The notes under the pieces were generated by a model that was not told where the DNA came from, did not search any database, and saw only the letters and a program-made list of their open reading frames with translations. A stretch of DNA of 64,000 bases from CAYRYU01 sp964428355. Its GTDB lineage: Bacteria > Muiribacteriota > Ozemobacteria > Ozemobacterales > Ozemobacteraceae. Positions within the stretch are counted from its first letter, which is position 1; each line of letters begins with the position of its first letter. The stretch covers positions 13,442 through 77,441 of the forward strand of contig CAYRYU010000021.1 in NCBI GenBank assembly GCA_964428355.1, in the 5' to 3' direction. Both the position numbers and the translations under genes were made by a program. Positions 1 through 8,578 of the stretch are shown one piece after another.

Positions 1-1898
1 CCGGGCAGATCGCGAGCACTCTTTCCCAGACCAAGCTGGACCGGAACCCCGACAAGACGATCGTCTACGTCGGCCTGGGGACCTGCGGCCTTGCCAGCGG
101 CGGTCAGAAACTCTGGGACCGCCTGAACTCCAAGGTCAAGAATGGCGAGATAGACGTCAGGCTGAAGAAGACCGGGTGCATCGGCTTCTGCCAGATGGAA
201 GTGATGGTCGATGTTAAGAAGCCCGGGAAGCCCCGCCTGAGTTTTTCCAACGTTACCATGGAAAAGCTCGACCGGATAGTCGAGGAGTATGTCAAGCAGG
301 ATCATGTCCCCTTCGATCTGGTATTGGGAATTTCCGAATCGTATCCGGAGGGGCCGGAATTCGAGCTTCCAAACGATTGGGACCGGATCCCCCATTTTCA
401 CGACCTTCCCTATTTCCGGAAGCAACAGCGGATCGTGCTGAAGAACTGCGGAACTATCGATCCGGATTCGATCGACGAGTATCTCGCCAAGGGCGGTTAC
501 CAGGGGCTGGCCAAGGCCCTGGATCTCCCCCGCGAGGATGTCATCCGGGAAATCACTGCGTCAGGCCTCAGGGGACGCGGCGGAGGGGGGTTCCCGACCG
601 GGAAGAAGTGGGACTTCGCCTTCAAGCAGGACAGTGCCACCAAGTACATCGTCATGAATGCCGACGAAGGCGACCCCGGCGCGTTCATGGACCGGTCGGT
701 TCTCGAAGGCGATCCCCATCGTGTCCTAGAGGGTATGGCCATCGGAGGCTACGCGATCGGGGCGAACACGGGGTATATCTATGTCCGGGCGGAGTATCCT
801 CTCGCGATCGAGAAACTCCGCACGGCCATGGCCCAGGCCAGGGCTTACAACCTGCTCGGGGAGAACATCCTGGGCAAGGGGTTCAGCTTCGATCTCAAGA
901 TCAAGATGGGCGCGGGAGCTTTCGTCTGCGGCGAGGAAACAGCACTCATCGCCAGCATCGAGGGGAAGCGCGGCATGCCGCGCCCCCGGCCTCCTTTTCC
1001 TGCTGTCAGCGGGGTTTTCGGAAAGCCGACGGTCATCAACAATGTCGAGACCTTCGCCAACGTTCCCGAGATCATGACCCGGGGATCCGCCTGGTTCGCG
1101 TCGATGGGGACGGAGCGTTCGAAGGGAACGAAGGTTTTCGCACTGACCGGGAAGATCCAGTATTCGGGCCTGATCGAGGTCCCCATGGGTATCAAGCTCC
1201 GGGAGATCGTCTTCGACATCGGAGGCGGAATCCCCGACGGTCACGAGTTCAAAGCCGCCCAGATGGGAGGGCCCTCGGGCGGATGCCTTCCCAAGTCGCT
1301 CCTGGACATCACCATCGAGTACGACTCCCTGGTAAAAGCCGGGGCAATGATGGGATCGGGCGGACTGGTCATCATGGACGACCGGACGTGCATGGTCGAT
1401 ATAGCGAGGTTCTTCCTCAACTTCACCCGGTCCGAGTCATGCGGAAAGTGCATCCCGTGCCGCGAGGGAATCGCGAGGCTTCAGGAAATGCTCGACCGGA
1501 TCGTGCAGGCACCGGAATCGGAAAAGGACAACATGACCCTCGAAAGGTTCAAATCCGTCATCGAACTCTCCCGGACCTGCGAGATCATCCGTGACACCGC
1601 GGCATGCGGCCTGGGCCAGACGGCTCCAAACCCGATCCTTTCTACCCTGCGGTATTTCAAGGATGAATATGAGTCCCACATCTTCGACCGGCATTGTCCG
1701 GCGGGGAAGTGCAAATCGCTGTTGACGTTCAAGATCGACCCCGCGACCTGCAAGGGTTGCGGCCTCTGCAAGAAACGGTGCCCCAACGGGGCAATCGTCG
1801 GCGAGATCAAGCATGCGCACTATATCGTCCGTGAAAAGTGCGTCAGATGCGGAGTCTGCCAGCAGGTCTGCCCGTTCCACTCGGTGCAGGTAAGTTGA
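1..1898 (+). CDS. hydB: Bifurcating [FeFe] hydrogenase beta subunit, HydB/HndC type (5' partial)
   Basis: The frame is open from position 3, so the gene starts left of the window; 631 residues are visible. Domains in order: a thioredoxin-like [2Fe-2S] domain (first ~85 visible residues, Cys in GTCG and CIGFC); the NuoF-type FMN/NADH domain (GRGGGGFPTG near residue 190, then NADEGDPG and CGEETAL); an SLBB segment; the [4Fe-4S] motif SCGKCIPCREG near 480; and a C-terminal two-cluster ferredoxin (CKGCGLCKKRCP, CVRCGVCQQVCP). This is the architecture of the NAD(P)-binding beta subunit of trimeric electron-bifurcating hydrogenases, a cytoplasmic enzyme. hydA follows after 9 bp. A NuoE-like gamma subunit would be expected just upstream, outside the window. 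An internal ATG at 195 is not the start, because conserved thioredoxin-domain residues precede it. The family call is secure; the true start is unseen. Confidence 0.93.
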   Translation, partial: GQIASTLSQTKLDRNPDKTIVYVGLGTCGLASGGQKLWDRLNSKVKNGEIDVRLKKTGCIGFCQMEVMVDVKKPGKPRLSFSNVTMEKLDRIVEEYVKQDHVPFDLVLGISESYPEGPEFELPNDWDRIPHFHDLPYFRKQQRIVLKNCGTIDPDSIDEYLAKGGYQGLAKALDLPREDVIREITASGLRGRGGGGFPTGKKWDFAFKQDSATKYIVMNADEGDPGAFMDRSVLEGDPHRVLEGMAIGGYAIGANTGYIYVRAEYPLAIEKLRTAMAQARAYNLLGENILGKGFSFDLKIKMGAGAFVCGEETALIASIEGKRGMPRPRPPFPAVSGVFGKPTVINNVETFANVPEIMTRGSAWFASMGTERSKGTKVFALTGKIQYSGLIEVPMGIKLREIVFDIGGGIPDGHEFKAAQMGGPSGGCLPKSLLDITIEYDSLVKAGAMMGSGGLVIMDDRTCMVDIARFFLNFTRSESCGKCIPCREGIARLQEMLDRIVQAPESEKDNMTLERFKSVIELSRTCEIIRDTAACGLGQTAPNPILSTLRYFKDEYESHIFDRHCPAGKCKSLLTFKIDPATCKGCGLCKKRCPNGAIVGEIKHAHYIVREKCVRCGVCQQVCPFHSVQVS

Positions 1899-1907
1899 GG
1901 AAAAGCC

Positions 1908-3620
1908 ATGATCAACCTTTCGATTAACGGGGCCCCTTACCAGTTCGAATCTCCTGTAACGCTTCTCGAAGCTTGTACAAGCAAGGGGATCCACATCCCC
2001 ACCCTCTGCCATCTCAAGAACCTCGTTCCGTCCGGAAGCTGCCGGATCTGCGTGGTCGAGGTGGACCAGGCCCGTAACCTGGTTCCCGCCTGCGCATTCC
2101 CTATCAGCGAGGGGATGGTGGTCAGGACGAACACCCAACGCATCCGCGAGGCAAGGAAACTGATCGTCGAGATGCTGATCGCGAACCATCCCCAGGACTG
2201 CCTGTCCTGCAACCGGAACCTGACCTGCGAACTCCAGAAGCTTGCAGGGGAGCTGGGGGCGGAACCGAAGCCCCATTTCAAGGAGAAGCGGAAGTACGAG
2301 GTCGACTCGAGCTCCCCCTCCATCGTCCGCGACCCCAACAAGTGCATCATCTGCGGGCGGTGCGTGCGGGTCTGCGAGGAGGTCCAGGCGGTCGGAGCCA
2401 TCGATTTCACGCGCCGTGGATTCAACACCATGGTCCTTCCCGCCTTCAACGCCAATCTGGCCGACACGACCTGCGTCAACTGCGGCCAGTGCGTCAAGGT
2501 CTGCCCGACCGGGGCCCTTTCCGAGACCTTTTCGGTGAAAGAGGTCATCGACGCCCTTGCCGATCCGAAGAGAACCGTAGTCGCCCAGGTCGCCCCCGCG
2601 GTCAGGGTCGCGCTCGGAGAGCTGTTCAAGGTCGAGGAGGACAACGTCGCTCCCAAGCTGGTCGACGCACTGAAGAGGCTCGGGTTCAAGTGGGTGTTCG
2701 ACACGAACTTCGCCGCCGACCTCACCATCATGGAGGAAGGAACTGAGCTCGTCTCGAGGCTGAAGGGGGGCGGGGTCCTCCCGATGATCACGAGCTGCAG
2801 TCCAGGCTGGATCAAGTTCATCGAACACTTCTATCCCTCGATGATCGGGAACCTGTCGACCTGCAAGTCTCCCCAGCAGATGCAGGGTTCGATGATCAAG
2901 AACTACTGGGCAAAAAAGATGGGGCTCGACCCTGCGTCGGTCTACGTCGTCTCGATCATGCCCTGCACCGCGAAGAAATTCGAGGCGCAGCGCCCCGAGA
3001 TGGAAGTCGATGGGATTCGCGACGTCGACGCCGTCCTCACGACCCGTGAGGCCGGAAACCTGATCCGTGCTTTCGATATCGACCTGGCACACTGCCTCGA
3101 GCGCCCGTTCGACAATCCCCTCGGTGAATCGACCGGGGCCGGTGCCATATTCGGCGCCACGGGCGGGGTTATGGAAGCCGCCCTGCGAACCGCGGTCAAA
3201 CTCGTGACCGGATCCGATGCCGACCCGGAGATCACTGCGGTCCGGGGGTTCGAGGGGGTCAAGGAGTCCGAGGTCAAGCTGGGCGGCGAAACGCTTCGAG
3301 TCGCAGTCTGCTCGGGGCTGGGGAACGCCCGCCGCGTTCTCGAAGATCAAATCGCCGGCCGAAAGAATTATCATTTCATCGAGATAATGGCCTGTCCAGG
3401 CGGTTGCCTCAACGGGGGGGGCCAGCCTCTCCTCGAACTCCAAGCCCTGGCAGGGCGGCTGAAGAAGATCTATGCGATCGACCGGGCCTGCACCTTACGC
3501 AGGTCCCACGAGAACCCCTACATCCAGCAGTTGTACAAGGAGTTTCTCGGGGAGCCCAACTCCCACCTTGCGCACAACCTTCTTCACACGCATTATCGCA
3601 AGCGGCCCGAAAACACATGA
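1908..3620 (+). CDS. hydA: [FeFe] hydrogenase catalytic subunit (first copy), HydA/HndD type
   Basis: Catalytic subunit of an NAD(P)-linked, probably bifurcating [FeFe] hydrogenase (570 aa), partner of the preceding HydB. Visible in order: N-terminal [2Fe-2S] domain (LCHLKN...CRICVVEV); His-Cys cluster motif HPQDCLSCNRNLTC near residue 93; two [4Fe-4S] motifs (CIICGRCVRVC, CVNCGQCVKVCP); H-cluster domain with L1 TSCSPGW at 295-301, L2 MPCTAKK near 351 and L3 MACPGGCLNGGG near 494; and a C-terminal small-subunit-like segment ending in HTHYRKR. A Shine-Dalgarno-like GAGGAA precedes the ATG. L1 has Ser298 where the consensus TSCCPxW has its second Cys (see findings). Lineage and pairing point to group A3, inferred from context rather than computed. 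Confidence 0.94.
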   Translation: MINLSINGAPYQFESPVTLLEACTSKGIHIPTLCHLKNLVPSGSCRICVVEVDQARNLVPACAFPISEGMVVRTNTQRIREARKLIVEMLIANHPQDCLSCNRNLTCELQKLAGELGAEPKPHFKEKRKYEVDSSSPSIVRDPNKCIICGRCVRVCEEVQAVGAIDFTRRGFNTMVLPAFNANLADTTCVNCGQCVKVCPTGALSETFSVKEVIDALADPKRTVVAQVAPAVRVALGELFKVEEDNVAPKLVDALKRLGFKWVFDTNFAADLTIMEEGTELVSRLKGGGVLPMITSCSPGWIKFIEHFYPSMIGNLSTCKSPQQMQGSMIKNYWAKKMGLDPASVYVVSIMPCTAKKFEAQRPEMEVDGIRDVDAVLTTREAGNLIRAFDIDLAHCLERPFDNPLGESTGAGAIFGATGGVMEAALRTAVKLVTGSDADPEITAVRGFEGVKESEVKLGGETLRVAVCSGLGNARRVLEDQIAGRKNYHFIEIMACPGGCLNGGGQPLLELQALAGRLKKIYAIDRACTLRRSHENPYIQQLYKEFLGEPNSHLAHNLLHTHYRKRPENT

Positions 3621-3708
3621 TGAAAAACCATCCCCCAGGAAACGTCTCGGGAGTGCGATCGCCGAAGGTTGGCGGCGGACCAGCCTTCTGCAGGGGAGAT
3701 CAGGCACG

Positions 3709-5697
3709 ATGAGCGTGGTCAAGACAACGAGCGGGAAGTGCAAGAGATGCTATACCTGCGTCCGGAACTGCCCCGTCAAGGCGATTTCGGTCGAGGCGGG
3801 GATGGCGAAAGTCCTGGACGATCTCTGCGTCTCCTGCGGAACGTGCGTCAGGGTCTGCACCCAGAAGGCCAAACTGGTCGACAACGATATCGAGCCGGTC
3901 CAGAAAGCCCTTTCGGAGGGACAGCCACTTTCCGCACTCGTTGCTCCAAGTTTTCCCGCAAGCTTCCACAACACACACGCCAAGCAGGTTGTCGCGGGAC
4001 TGAAAAGGCTCGGTTTCTCCAAGGTGATCGAGGTGGCCTTCGGCGCAGAACTGGTCGGCCGGGAAGCCCAGCGCCTCATGAACAGCCCGCTTTCGAACCG
4101 CCCCATCATTTCGAGCGCATGCCCGGTGGTCGTTTCGCTCGTGGAGATGCATTTCCCCGAGCTGATCCCCCATCTGGCCCCGATCGTTTCCCCTCTGCTT
4201 GCTCTCGGAAGATACCTTCGGGCAACTGAAACAGCGCCCATGAAGCTCGTTTTCATCGGTCCCTGCATAGCGAAAAAGCAGGAGATCCGCGACCCGAATC
4301 TTTCGGGGCTCATCGATTTCGCCCTAACCTTCCATGAGGTCAAGCTTCTTCTTTCGGAGAAGGGCATCAAATGCCACGAGATTCCGGGCCTTCCCATGGA
4401 TCCCCCCTACCCCGGCCAGGGCCGGATCTTTCCGCTCATGGGTGGCCTGTTGAGAACCGGTGGAATCGGAACTGACATCCTCGACTCCAGGATCGCGATC
4501 ATCGAGGGATACCCCGAGACTCTCGAGTTTCTCAGCACCTTCAAGAGAAGCCCCTCCCGCCTCGAGTTCGTCGATCTCCTTTTCTGCCGCGGGTGCATCG
4601 ACGGGGTGGAGATCGATTCACCCCTTTCACACACAGAGAAGCAGAGGAAAATTCTCGAACTCGTCGCCGAAAGCCGGCATCTGAACCCCTCCTCCCTCCC
4701 CGAGATCGAACTGAAGCGGAACTTCGAGGACCGGAAGAAACGCCTCGCCGAACCAACCGAGGCACAGGTTACCGCGATCCTCAAGGAGTTCGGCAAGGAG
4801 AAACCCGAGGACGAGCTGAACTGCGGAGCTTGCGGGTACATCTCCTGCCGCGAAAAGGCCAAGGCGGTGTTCCATGGCTTCGCCGAACCCGAGATGTGCC
4901 TTCCCCAGATCATCAAGCAACTCGAGGACGGCTATACCATGCTACGCCAGTCACACGACCAGCTCAAGAAGGCCCAGGATGAGCTTGTACATTCCGAAAA
5001 ACTCGCCTCTCTCGGCCAGCTTTCCGCCGGGGTGGCGCATGAACTCAACAACCCGCTCGGAGGAATCCTCCTTTTCTCCAATCTCCTTCTGGAAAAGCTC
5101 CAGAAGGAGCCTGCCGACGAGGTTCCCGAGGAACTCCAGGTGATCGTGAAGGAGGCTGCCCGATGCCGGAACATCGTTCGCGGACTCCTGGATTTCGCCC
5201 GTCAGAGCAAACTCCAGCGGACGAGCGTCGATATCTCGGCCCTGGCCTCCGAAATCCTCGGGATCGTGATGCGTTCTTCCGGCCCGGAGATCCGCAAACA
5301 GGAAACCTATGATCCACTCTTCCCTCCCACACTCGTCGATCCGGTCCAGTTCCGCCAGGCCCTTACCAACATCATTCAGAACGCCATGGAGGCGATGCCC
5401 AAGGGAGGAACCTGTTCCGTCTCAACGCGTTTCATCCCCGACATCCACGAAGGCGAAGTCGTGATCTCCGATACCGGAACCGGAATCCCGGAGGATGTCG
5501 TCCCAAAGCTCTTCACCCCATTCTTCACGACCAAGGGAATCGGCAAGGGAACCGGTCTCGGCCTCGCCATCTCCTACGGCATCATCAAAATGCACAGGGG
5601 AACGATTTCCGTCAAAACCCGGCCGGGAGAAGGAACATCCTTCATCATCCGTTTCCCGGTCGAGGAGGCCGCCTCCGCTGCTCACGGAAGCGAATGA
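3709..5697 (+). CDS. Sensory [FeFe] hydrogenase-histidine kinase fusion (group C-like)
   Basis: A 662-residue protein. Start at 3709 is chosen because GGGGAG lies 10 bp upstream and the ferredoxin begins at once; the frame stays open further 5' to 3472. Domains: two [4Fe-4S] motifs (CKRCYTCVRNCP, CVSCGTCVRVC); an H-cluster-type domain with degenerate L1 SSACP (Ala137-Cys138), L2 GPCIAKKQE and L3 FCRGCIDG; a further Cys-rich Fe-S segment (NCGACGYISC); a HisKA box GVAHELNNP with His444; and an HATPase_c domain (NAMEAMP, DTGTGIP, GTGLGLAI). This matches the histidine-kinase-linked putative sensory hydrogenases (group C1 in the Greening classification). The Ala replaces the proton-relay Cys of catalytic enzymes, as reported for sensory types. 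The likely role is to report H2 or redox state through phosphotransfer to the two downstream regulators; signal and targets are inferred. Confidence 0.88.
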   Translation: MSVVKTTSGKCKRCYTCVRNCPVKAISVEAGMAKVLDDLCVSCGTCVRVCTQKAKLVDNDIEPVQKALSEGQPLSALVAPSFPASFHNTHAKQVVAGLKRLGFSKVIEVAFGAELVGREAQRLMNSPLSNRPIISSACPVVVSLVEMHFPELIPHLAPIVSPLLALGRYLRATETAPMKLVFIGPCIAKKQEIRDPNLSGLIDFALTFHEVKLLLSEKGIKCHEIPGLPMDPPYPGQGRIFPLMGGLLRTGGIGTDILDSRIAIIEGYPETLEFLSTFKRSPSRLEFVDLLFCRGCIDGVEIDSPLSHTEKQRKILELVAESRHLNPSSLPEIELKRNFEDRKKRLAEPTEAQVTAILKEFGKEKPEDELNCGACGYISCREKAKAVFHGFAEPEMCLPQIIKQLEDGYTMLRQSHDQLKKAQDELVHSEKLASLGQLSAGVAHELNNPLGGILLFSNLLLEKLQKEPADEVPEELQVIVKEAARCRNIVRGLLDFARQSKLQRTSVDISALASEILGIVMRSSGPEIRKQETYDPLFPPTLVDPVQFRQALTNIIQNAMEAMPKGGTCSVSTRFIPDIHEGEVVISDTGTGIPEDVVPKLFTPFFTTKGIGKGTGLGLAISYGIIKMHRGTISVKTRPGEGTSFIIRFPVEEAASAAHGSE

Positions 5698-5724
5698 ACA
5701 CAAGAAACCGGAAAGGAGCCGCCA

Positions 5725-6135
5725 ATGAAAAAAATATTCATCATCGACGACGACATCGACTTCGTCGCCATCCAGTCCGAGATCCTCAGGAAGGGGGGCT
5801 TCGAGGTCTCCGCCTGCCATAACTCGGGGGAGGCACTGACCCAGCTTGCTTCGGCCCCCGCCCTGCCGGACATGATCATCGTCGACCTGATGATGGAACG
5901 CGACGATGCAGGATTCCAGGTTTGCCATGCCCTGAAGAAGGACCCGCGGACGAAATCGGTCCCGATCCTGATGCTCACGGGAGTCAACAAGGCCAGGAAT
6001 CTCGGCTTCGACCTGAAGTCCCCTTCCGCCCGCGAATGGATCAAGGCGGACGACTTCGCGGAAAAGCCCATCCGGCCCGAAAACCTTCTGGCCCGCGTCC
6101 ATCACCTCCTGAAGACTCCCGGCCATGAGTCCTGA
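5725..6135 (+). CDS. Stand-alone response regulator receiver protein
   Basis: Single CheY-like receiver domain of 136 aa with no output domain. The acidic pocket IIDDDID sits at residues 6-12, the phosphoacceptor Asp in VDLMM near 53, the conserved Thr in MLTG, and Lys in AEKPIRP. The stretch after the acceptor (MMERDDAGF) and an enlarged beta4-alpha4 region recur in two other receivers of this window (24937-25323 and 35844-36209). AAAGGAG precedes the ATG. It follows the sensory hydrogenase-kinase by 27 bp and overlaps the next gene by 11 bp, so it is probably a phosphoacceptor of that kinase or a shuttle to the downstream hybrid kinase. Confidence 0.9.
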   Translation: MKKIFIIDDDIDFVAIQSEILRKGGFEVSACHNSGEALTQLASAPALPDMIIVDLMMERDDAGFQVCHALKKDPRTKSVPILMLTGVNKARNLGFDLKSPSAREWIKADDFAEKPIRPENLLARVHHLLKTPGHES

Positions 6136-7636
6136 CCAACCACTCAACCCGTTGGAGGACCTTTCCGCCCCCGCCCGGATCCTGGTCGCGGACGATGAGA
6201 TCTCCATAAGGCTGGGTTGTGAAAAGATCCTCGCAGCCGAGGGCTGGAAGGTGACCACCGTCGAGGACGGGCTTTCTGCAGTCAGCGCGTTCGAGGCGGA
6301 ACCGTTCGATCTCGTACTGCTCGATTTGCGGATGCCTGGCCTGGACGGCCTCGGAGCCATCAGCCGGATCAGGAAGATGGACCCGACGGCGATCATAGTC
6401 ATGATTACCGGCTACGCGAGTTTCGAGACCGCGGTGAAAGCCATCCAGGACGGCGCCTACGATTACGTTCCCAAGCCGTTCACGCCCAATGAGCTGCGGA
6501 TCGTTGTCAAGAGGTGCCTGGAAAAGCGTGCCCTGATCCTCAGGAACCGCAGGCTCCAACAGGAGCGCGAGAGGTCCCTCAAGGACCTCGCCCTCGAAAA
6601 GAGCCGGACACGGGCCATCATCAACGCGATGGCAGATCCACTGATGGTCGTCAACGCGGCGGGCGAGCTGGTCCTGTTCAACCCGGCGGCAAAGACGTTT
6701 CTCCAGGACTCCCTCGAAAAACCCGGCGTTCCCCTTTCACGTGCGGTGTCGCTTCCAGCTCTTGCGGAAAGCTTCCAGGCGGCTTGTTCCCGCCTCGATT
6801 CGAGGGTAACCGCCGCCACGACCGAGGTGGAGGATTCCGATCACGGGAAAACCTACATGATGAACGTGGCTGCGATTCCCGCCCAGGAATCGGCCGAATC
6901 TTCCGGCACCGTCATGGTCCTTTCCGATATCACCCCCATGAAGGACCTCGAACGCACCAAATCGCGTTTCGTTTCCATCGTCGCCCACGAACTGAAGGCC
7001 CCCGTCGCCGCGATCGAGGGTTACCTGGACCTCATCCTACCCGACCTGACGGGTCCCCTCGAACAGTACAAGGCGAAGATCGAACGATGCAGGGACCGTG
7101 CCAACCTGCTTCAGAAGCTGATCCGGGAACTGCTCGACCTCTCGCGGATCGAACAGGGCCGGATCGAACGCAACCTGGAGGCGATGGATCCCTGCCCGAT
7201 CATCGAAGAGACCCGCGAGTTCCTGATGGAGGAAGCGGGAAAGAAACGAGTGAAGATCGAGACGATCCCAGCCGGAAAGCCATTCAAGATCATGGGAGAC
7301 CGGACGGAGATCTCGCAGATCTTCACTAACCTGCTGTCCAACGCGATCAAGTACAACCGGAACGGGGGAAGCATCACGATCCGCCATTCCGTCACCGGGG
7401 GCACCTGGCGTTCTTCCGTCATCGACACGGGCATGGGAATCTCCCCCGATCACATCAGCCACATAGGGGAGGAGTTCTTCCGGGTAAAGAACTCCCAGAC
7501 CGTCCAGATCTCGGGAACCGGCCTGGGGATGGCCATCGTCAAGCGTCTTCTGGACCTCAACAGCGCACAACTCGAGATCAAGTCCGTCCTCGGCGAGGGA
7601 AGCACCTTCACGGTCTGCTGGCCCCTTCCCGACTGA
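6125..7636 (+). CDS. Receiver-PAS-histidine kinase hybrid
   Basis: A 503-aa cytoplasmic signalling protein with no membrane segment. An N-terminal receiver (VADDE near 23, acceptor Asp in LLDLRMP near 66, TGYAS, Lys in PKPF) is followed by a short coiled linker, a PAS-like domain (MADPLMVVNAAG, near 175-270), a HisKA dimerisation box IVAHELKAP with His near 288, and an HATPase_c domain (NLLSNAIKYN, DTGMGIS, GTGLGMAI). Its start overlaps the preceding receiver gene by 11 bp, so the two are translationally coupled. With the hydrogenase-kinase it could form a relay: sensor kinase, single receiver, receiver-kinase. No DNA-binding output domain is encoded nearby, so the final target is unknown. 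Confidence 0.88.
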   Translation: MSPDQPLNPLEDLSAPARILVADDEISIRLGCEKILAAEGWKVTTVEDGLSAVSAFEAEPFDLVLLDLRMPGLDGLGAISRIRKMDPTAIIVMITGYASFETAVKAIQDGAYDYVPKPFTPNELRIVVKRCLEKRALILRNRRLQQERERSLKDLALEKSRTRAIINAMADPLMVVNAAGELVLFNPAAKTFLQDSLEKPGVPLSRAVSLPALAESFQAACSRLDSRVTAATTEVEDSDHGKTYMMNVAAIPAQESAESSGTVMVLSDITPMKDLERTKSRFVSIVAHELKAPVAAIEGYLDLILPDLTGPLEQYKAKIERCRDRANLLQKLIRELLDLSRIEQGRIERNLEAMDPCPIIEETREFLMEEAGKKRVKIETIPAGKPFKIMGDRTEISQIFTNLLSNAIKYNRNGGSITIRHSVTGGTWRSSVIDTGMGISPDHISHIGEEFFRVKNSQTVQISGTGLGMAIVKRLLDLNSAQLEIKSVLGEGSTFTVCWPLPD

Positions 7637-7701
7637 GTTCTGGGCGTTTCTTCGCCACCCTGTCCGAACCGCCGGGCCCCGAGATAGGTCTTTCCCCCGA
7701 A

Positions 7702-7718
7702 TGGTGGATGACACCACC
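7702..7718. repeat. Short inverted repeat upstream of the 7748 gene
   Basis: TGGTG-gatgaca-CACCA-type dyad (5-bp arms) about 30 bp upstream of the next start codon. It could be a leader hairpin or operator; too short to be sure. Confidence 0.25.
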
Positions 7719-7747
7719 GGAACGGGAAAACGTGAAAGGAACTTGAG

Positions 7748-8473
7748 ATGGCCGACGAGCAGAAATCGACCGGATCGACTTCTTCGGAACCCCCTTTCCA
7801 GAATGTGAAGGTTCATCGCGGAATGGAAGTGCTTCTCGTAAAAGCGGCCCTGGACCCTCCCTTTCTCGAGGACCTCGTCCGTCACAGGTCGAAAGTGGCT
7901 TTCGCCGCGCAGGTTCAACTCTCCGAGGAGGAGAGACGGATCCTTGACAGCGTGCCGGAGCCCCAGCTTCGCCAGATGGCGGCTTCCATCCGGATTCCCC
8001 CGGAAAAGGCCGACCAGCTCAGGAAGAACCTCTCGGGCCCGGGAATCGTCGAATACGCGCTGATCCTGGGAGTCGTGGGGGCGATAGTCATTGCCGGGGG
8101 GACTTCCTCCGGGGGGCATATCGAAGGGATCTTCAACACGATCTCGGGTGAAATCTCCAAAGCCCCTTCCGCGGAAAAGGCCGAGGTGAAATCCAATTTC
8201 TCGGGAAAGCCGTTCGATGAGGCGGTCGGCCTGATGGGCGTGGAAACGGGGTTTTCCGTGCAGATTCTCTCCCCCGAATCCCTGGACCGGAAGAGAAGAA
8301 TCACGGTGAACACCAGCGGAATGACCTTGTCGCACGCTTTACGAGCGATCTGCCTGGAAACGGGAGCCCCCAATTTCAAGGTCGAAATGCGTGAAATGGA
8401 TGGTCAGAAAGTCATCATCACCTTCACGGACATGCGGAAGCCTGACCCGGACCCCGCCGGAACGCGAAGATAG
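7748..8473 (+). CDS. Uncharacterised membrane protein: RiPP-leader-like N-terminus, one membrane segment, STN-like C-terminus
   Basis: A 241-aa protein of unknown function. Residues ~25-95 form a helical segment (LLVKAALDPPFLEDLV, then LSEEERRILDSVPEPQL) that resembles the leader-like domains of Nif11/nitrile-hydratase-type RiPP precursors by eye. One hydrophobic segment (GIVEYALILGVVGAIVIAGG, ~100-120) starts with a motif reminiscent of Flp pilins. The C-terminal ~90 residues (FDEAVGLMGVETGFSVQI ... SHALRAICLETG) look like a secretin/TonB short N-terminal (STN) fold. There is no N-terminal signal peptide. AAAGGAA precedes the ATG. It lies after the hydrogenase signalling genes and before a terminator, so it may be the last gene of that operon. 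All three domain resemblances need a profile search. Confidence 0.6.
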   Translation: MADEQKSTGSTSSEPPFQNVKVHRGMEVLLVKAALDPPFLEDLVRHRSKVAFAAQVQLSEEERRILDSVPEPQLRQMAASIRIPPEKADQLRKNLSGPGIVEYALILGVVGAIVIAGGTSSGGHIEGIFNTISGEISKAPSAEKAEVKSNFSGKPFDEAVGLMGVETGFSVQILSPESLDRKRRITVNTSGMTLSHALRAICLETGAPNFKVEMREMDGQKVIITFTDMRKPDPDPAGTRR

Positions 8474-8500
8474 ACCCGGGGCAAGGGATCAGGGATCGAT

Positions 8501-8527
8501 AGCCGGTGGCGATGCCGGCTGTTTTTT
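8501..8527 (+). terminator. Rho-independent terminator
   Basis: Stem AGCCGG/CCGGCT with an 8-nt loop, followed by GTTTTTT. It closes the hydrogenase-signalling cluster just downstream of the gene ending at 8473. Confidence 0.65.
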
Positions 8528-8578
8528 CCCCGCAAAGACTGATATCATCATCGATCAACCCAACGGAGGTCGGAAAGA

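Noticed and set aside
1437..3443. Long minus-strand open frame of 668 codons
   Set aside because: It lies antisense to hydB/hydA, has low-complexity Gly/Arg/Asp/Leu composition, and matches no family; a product of GC-rich codon bias.
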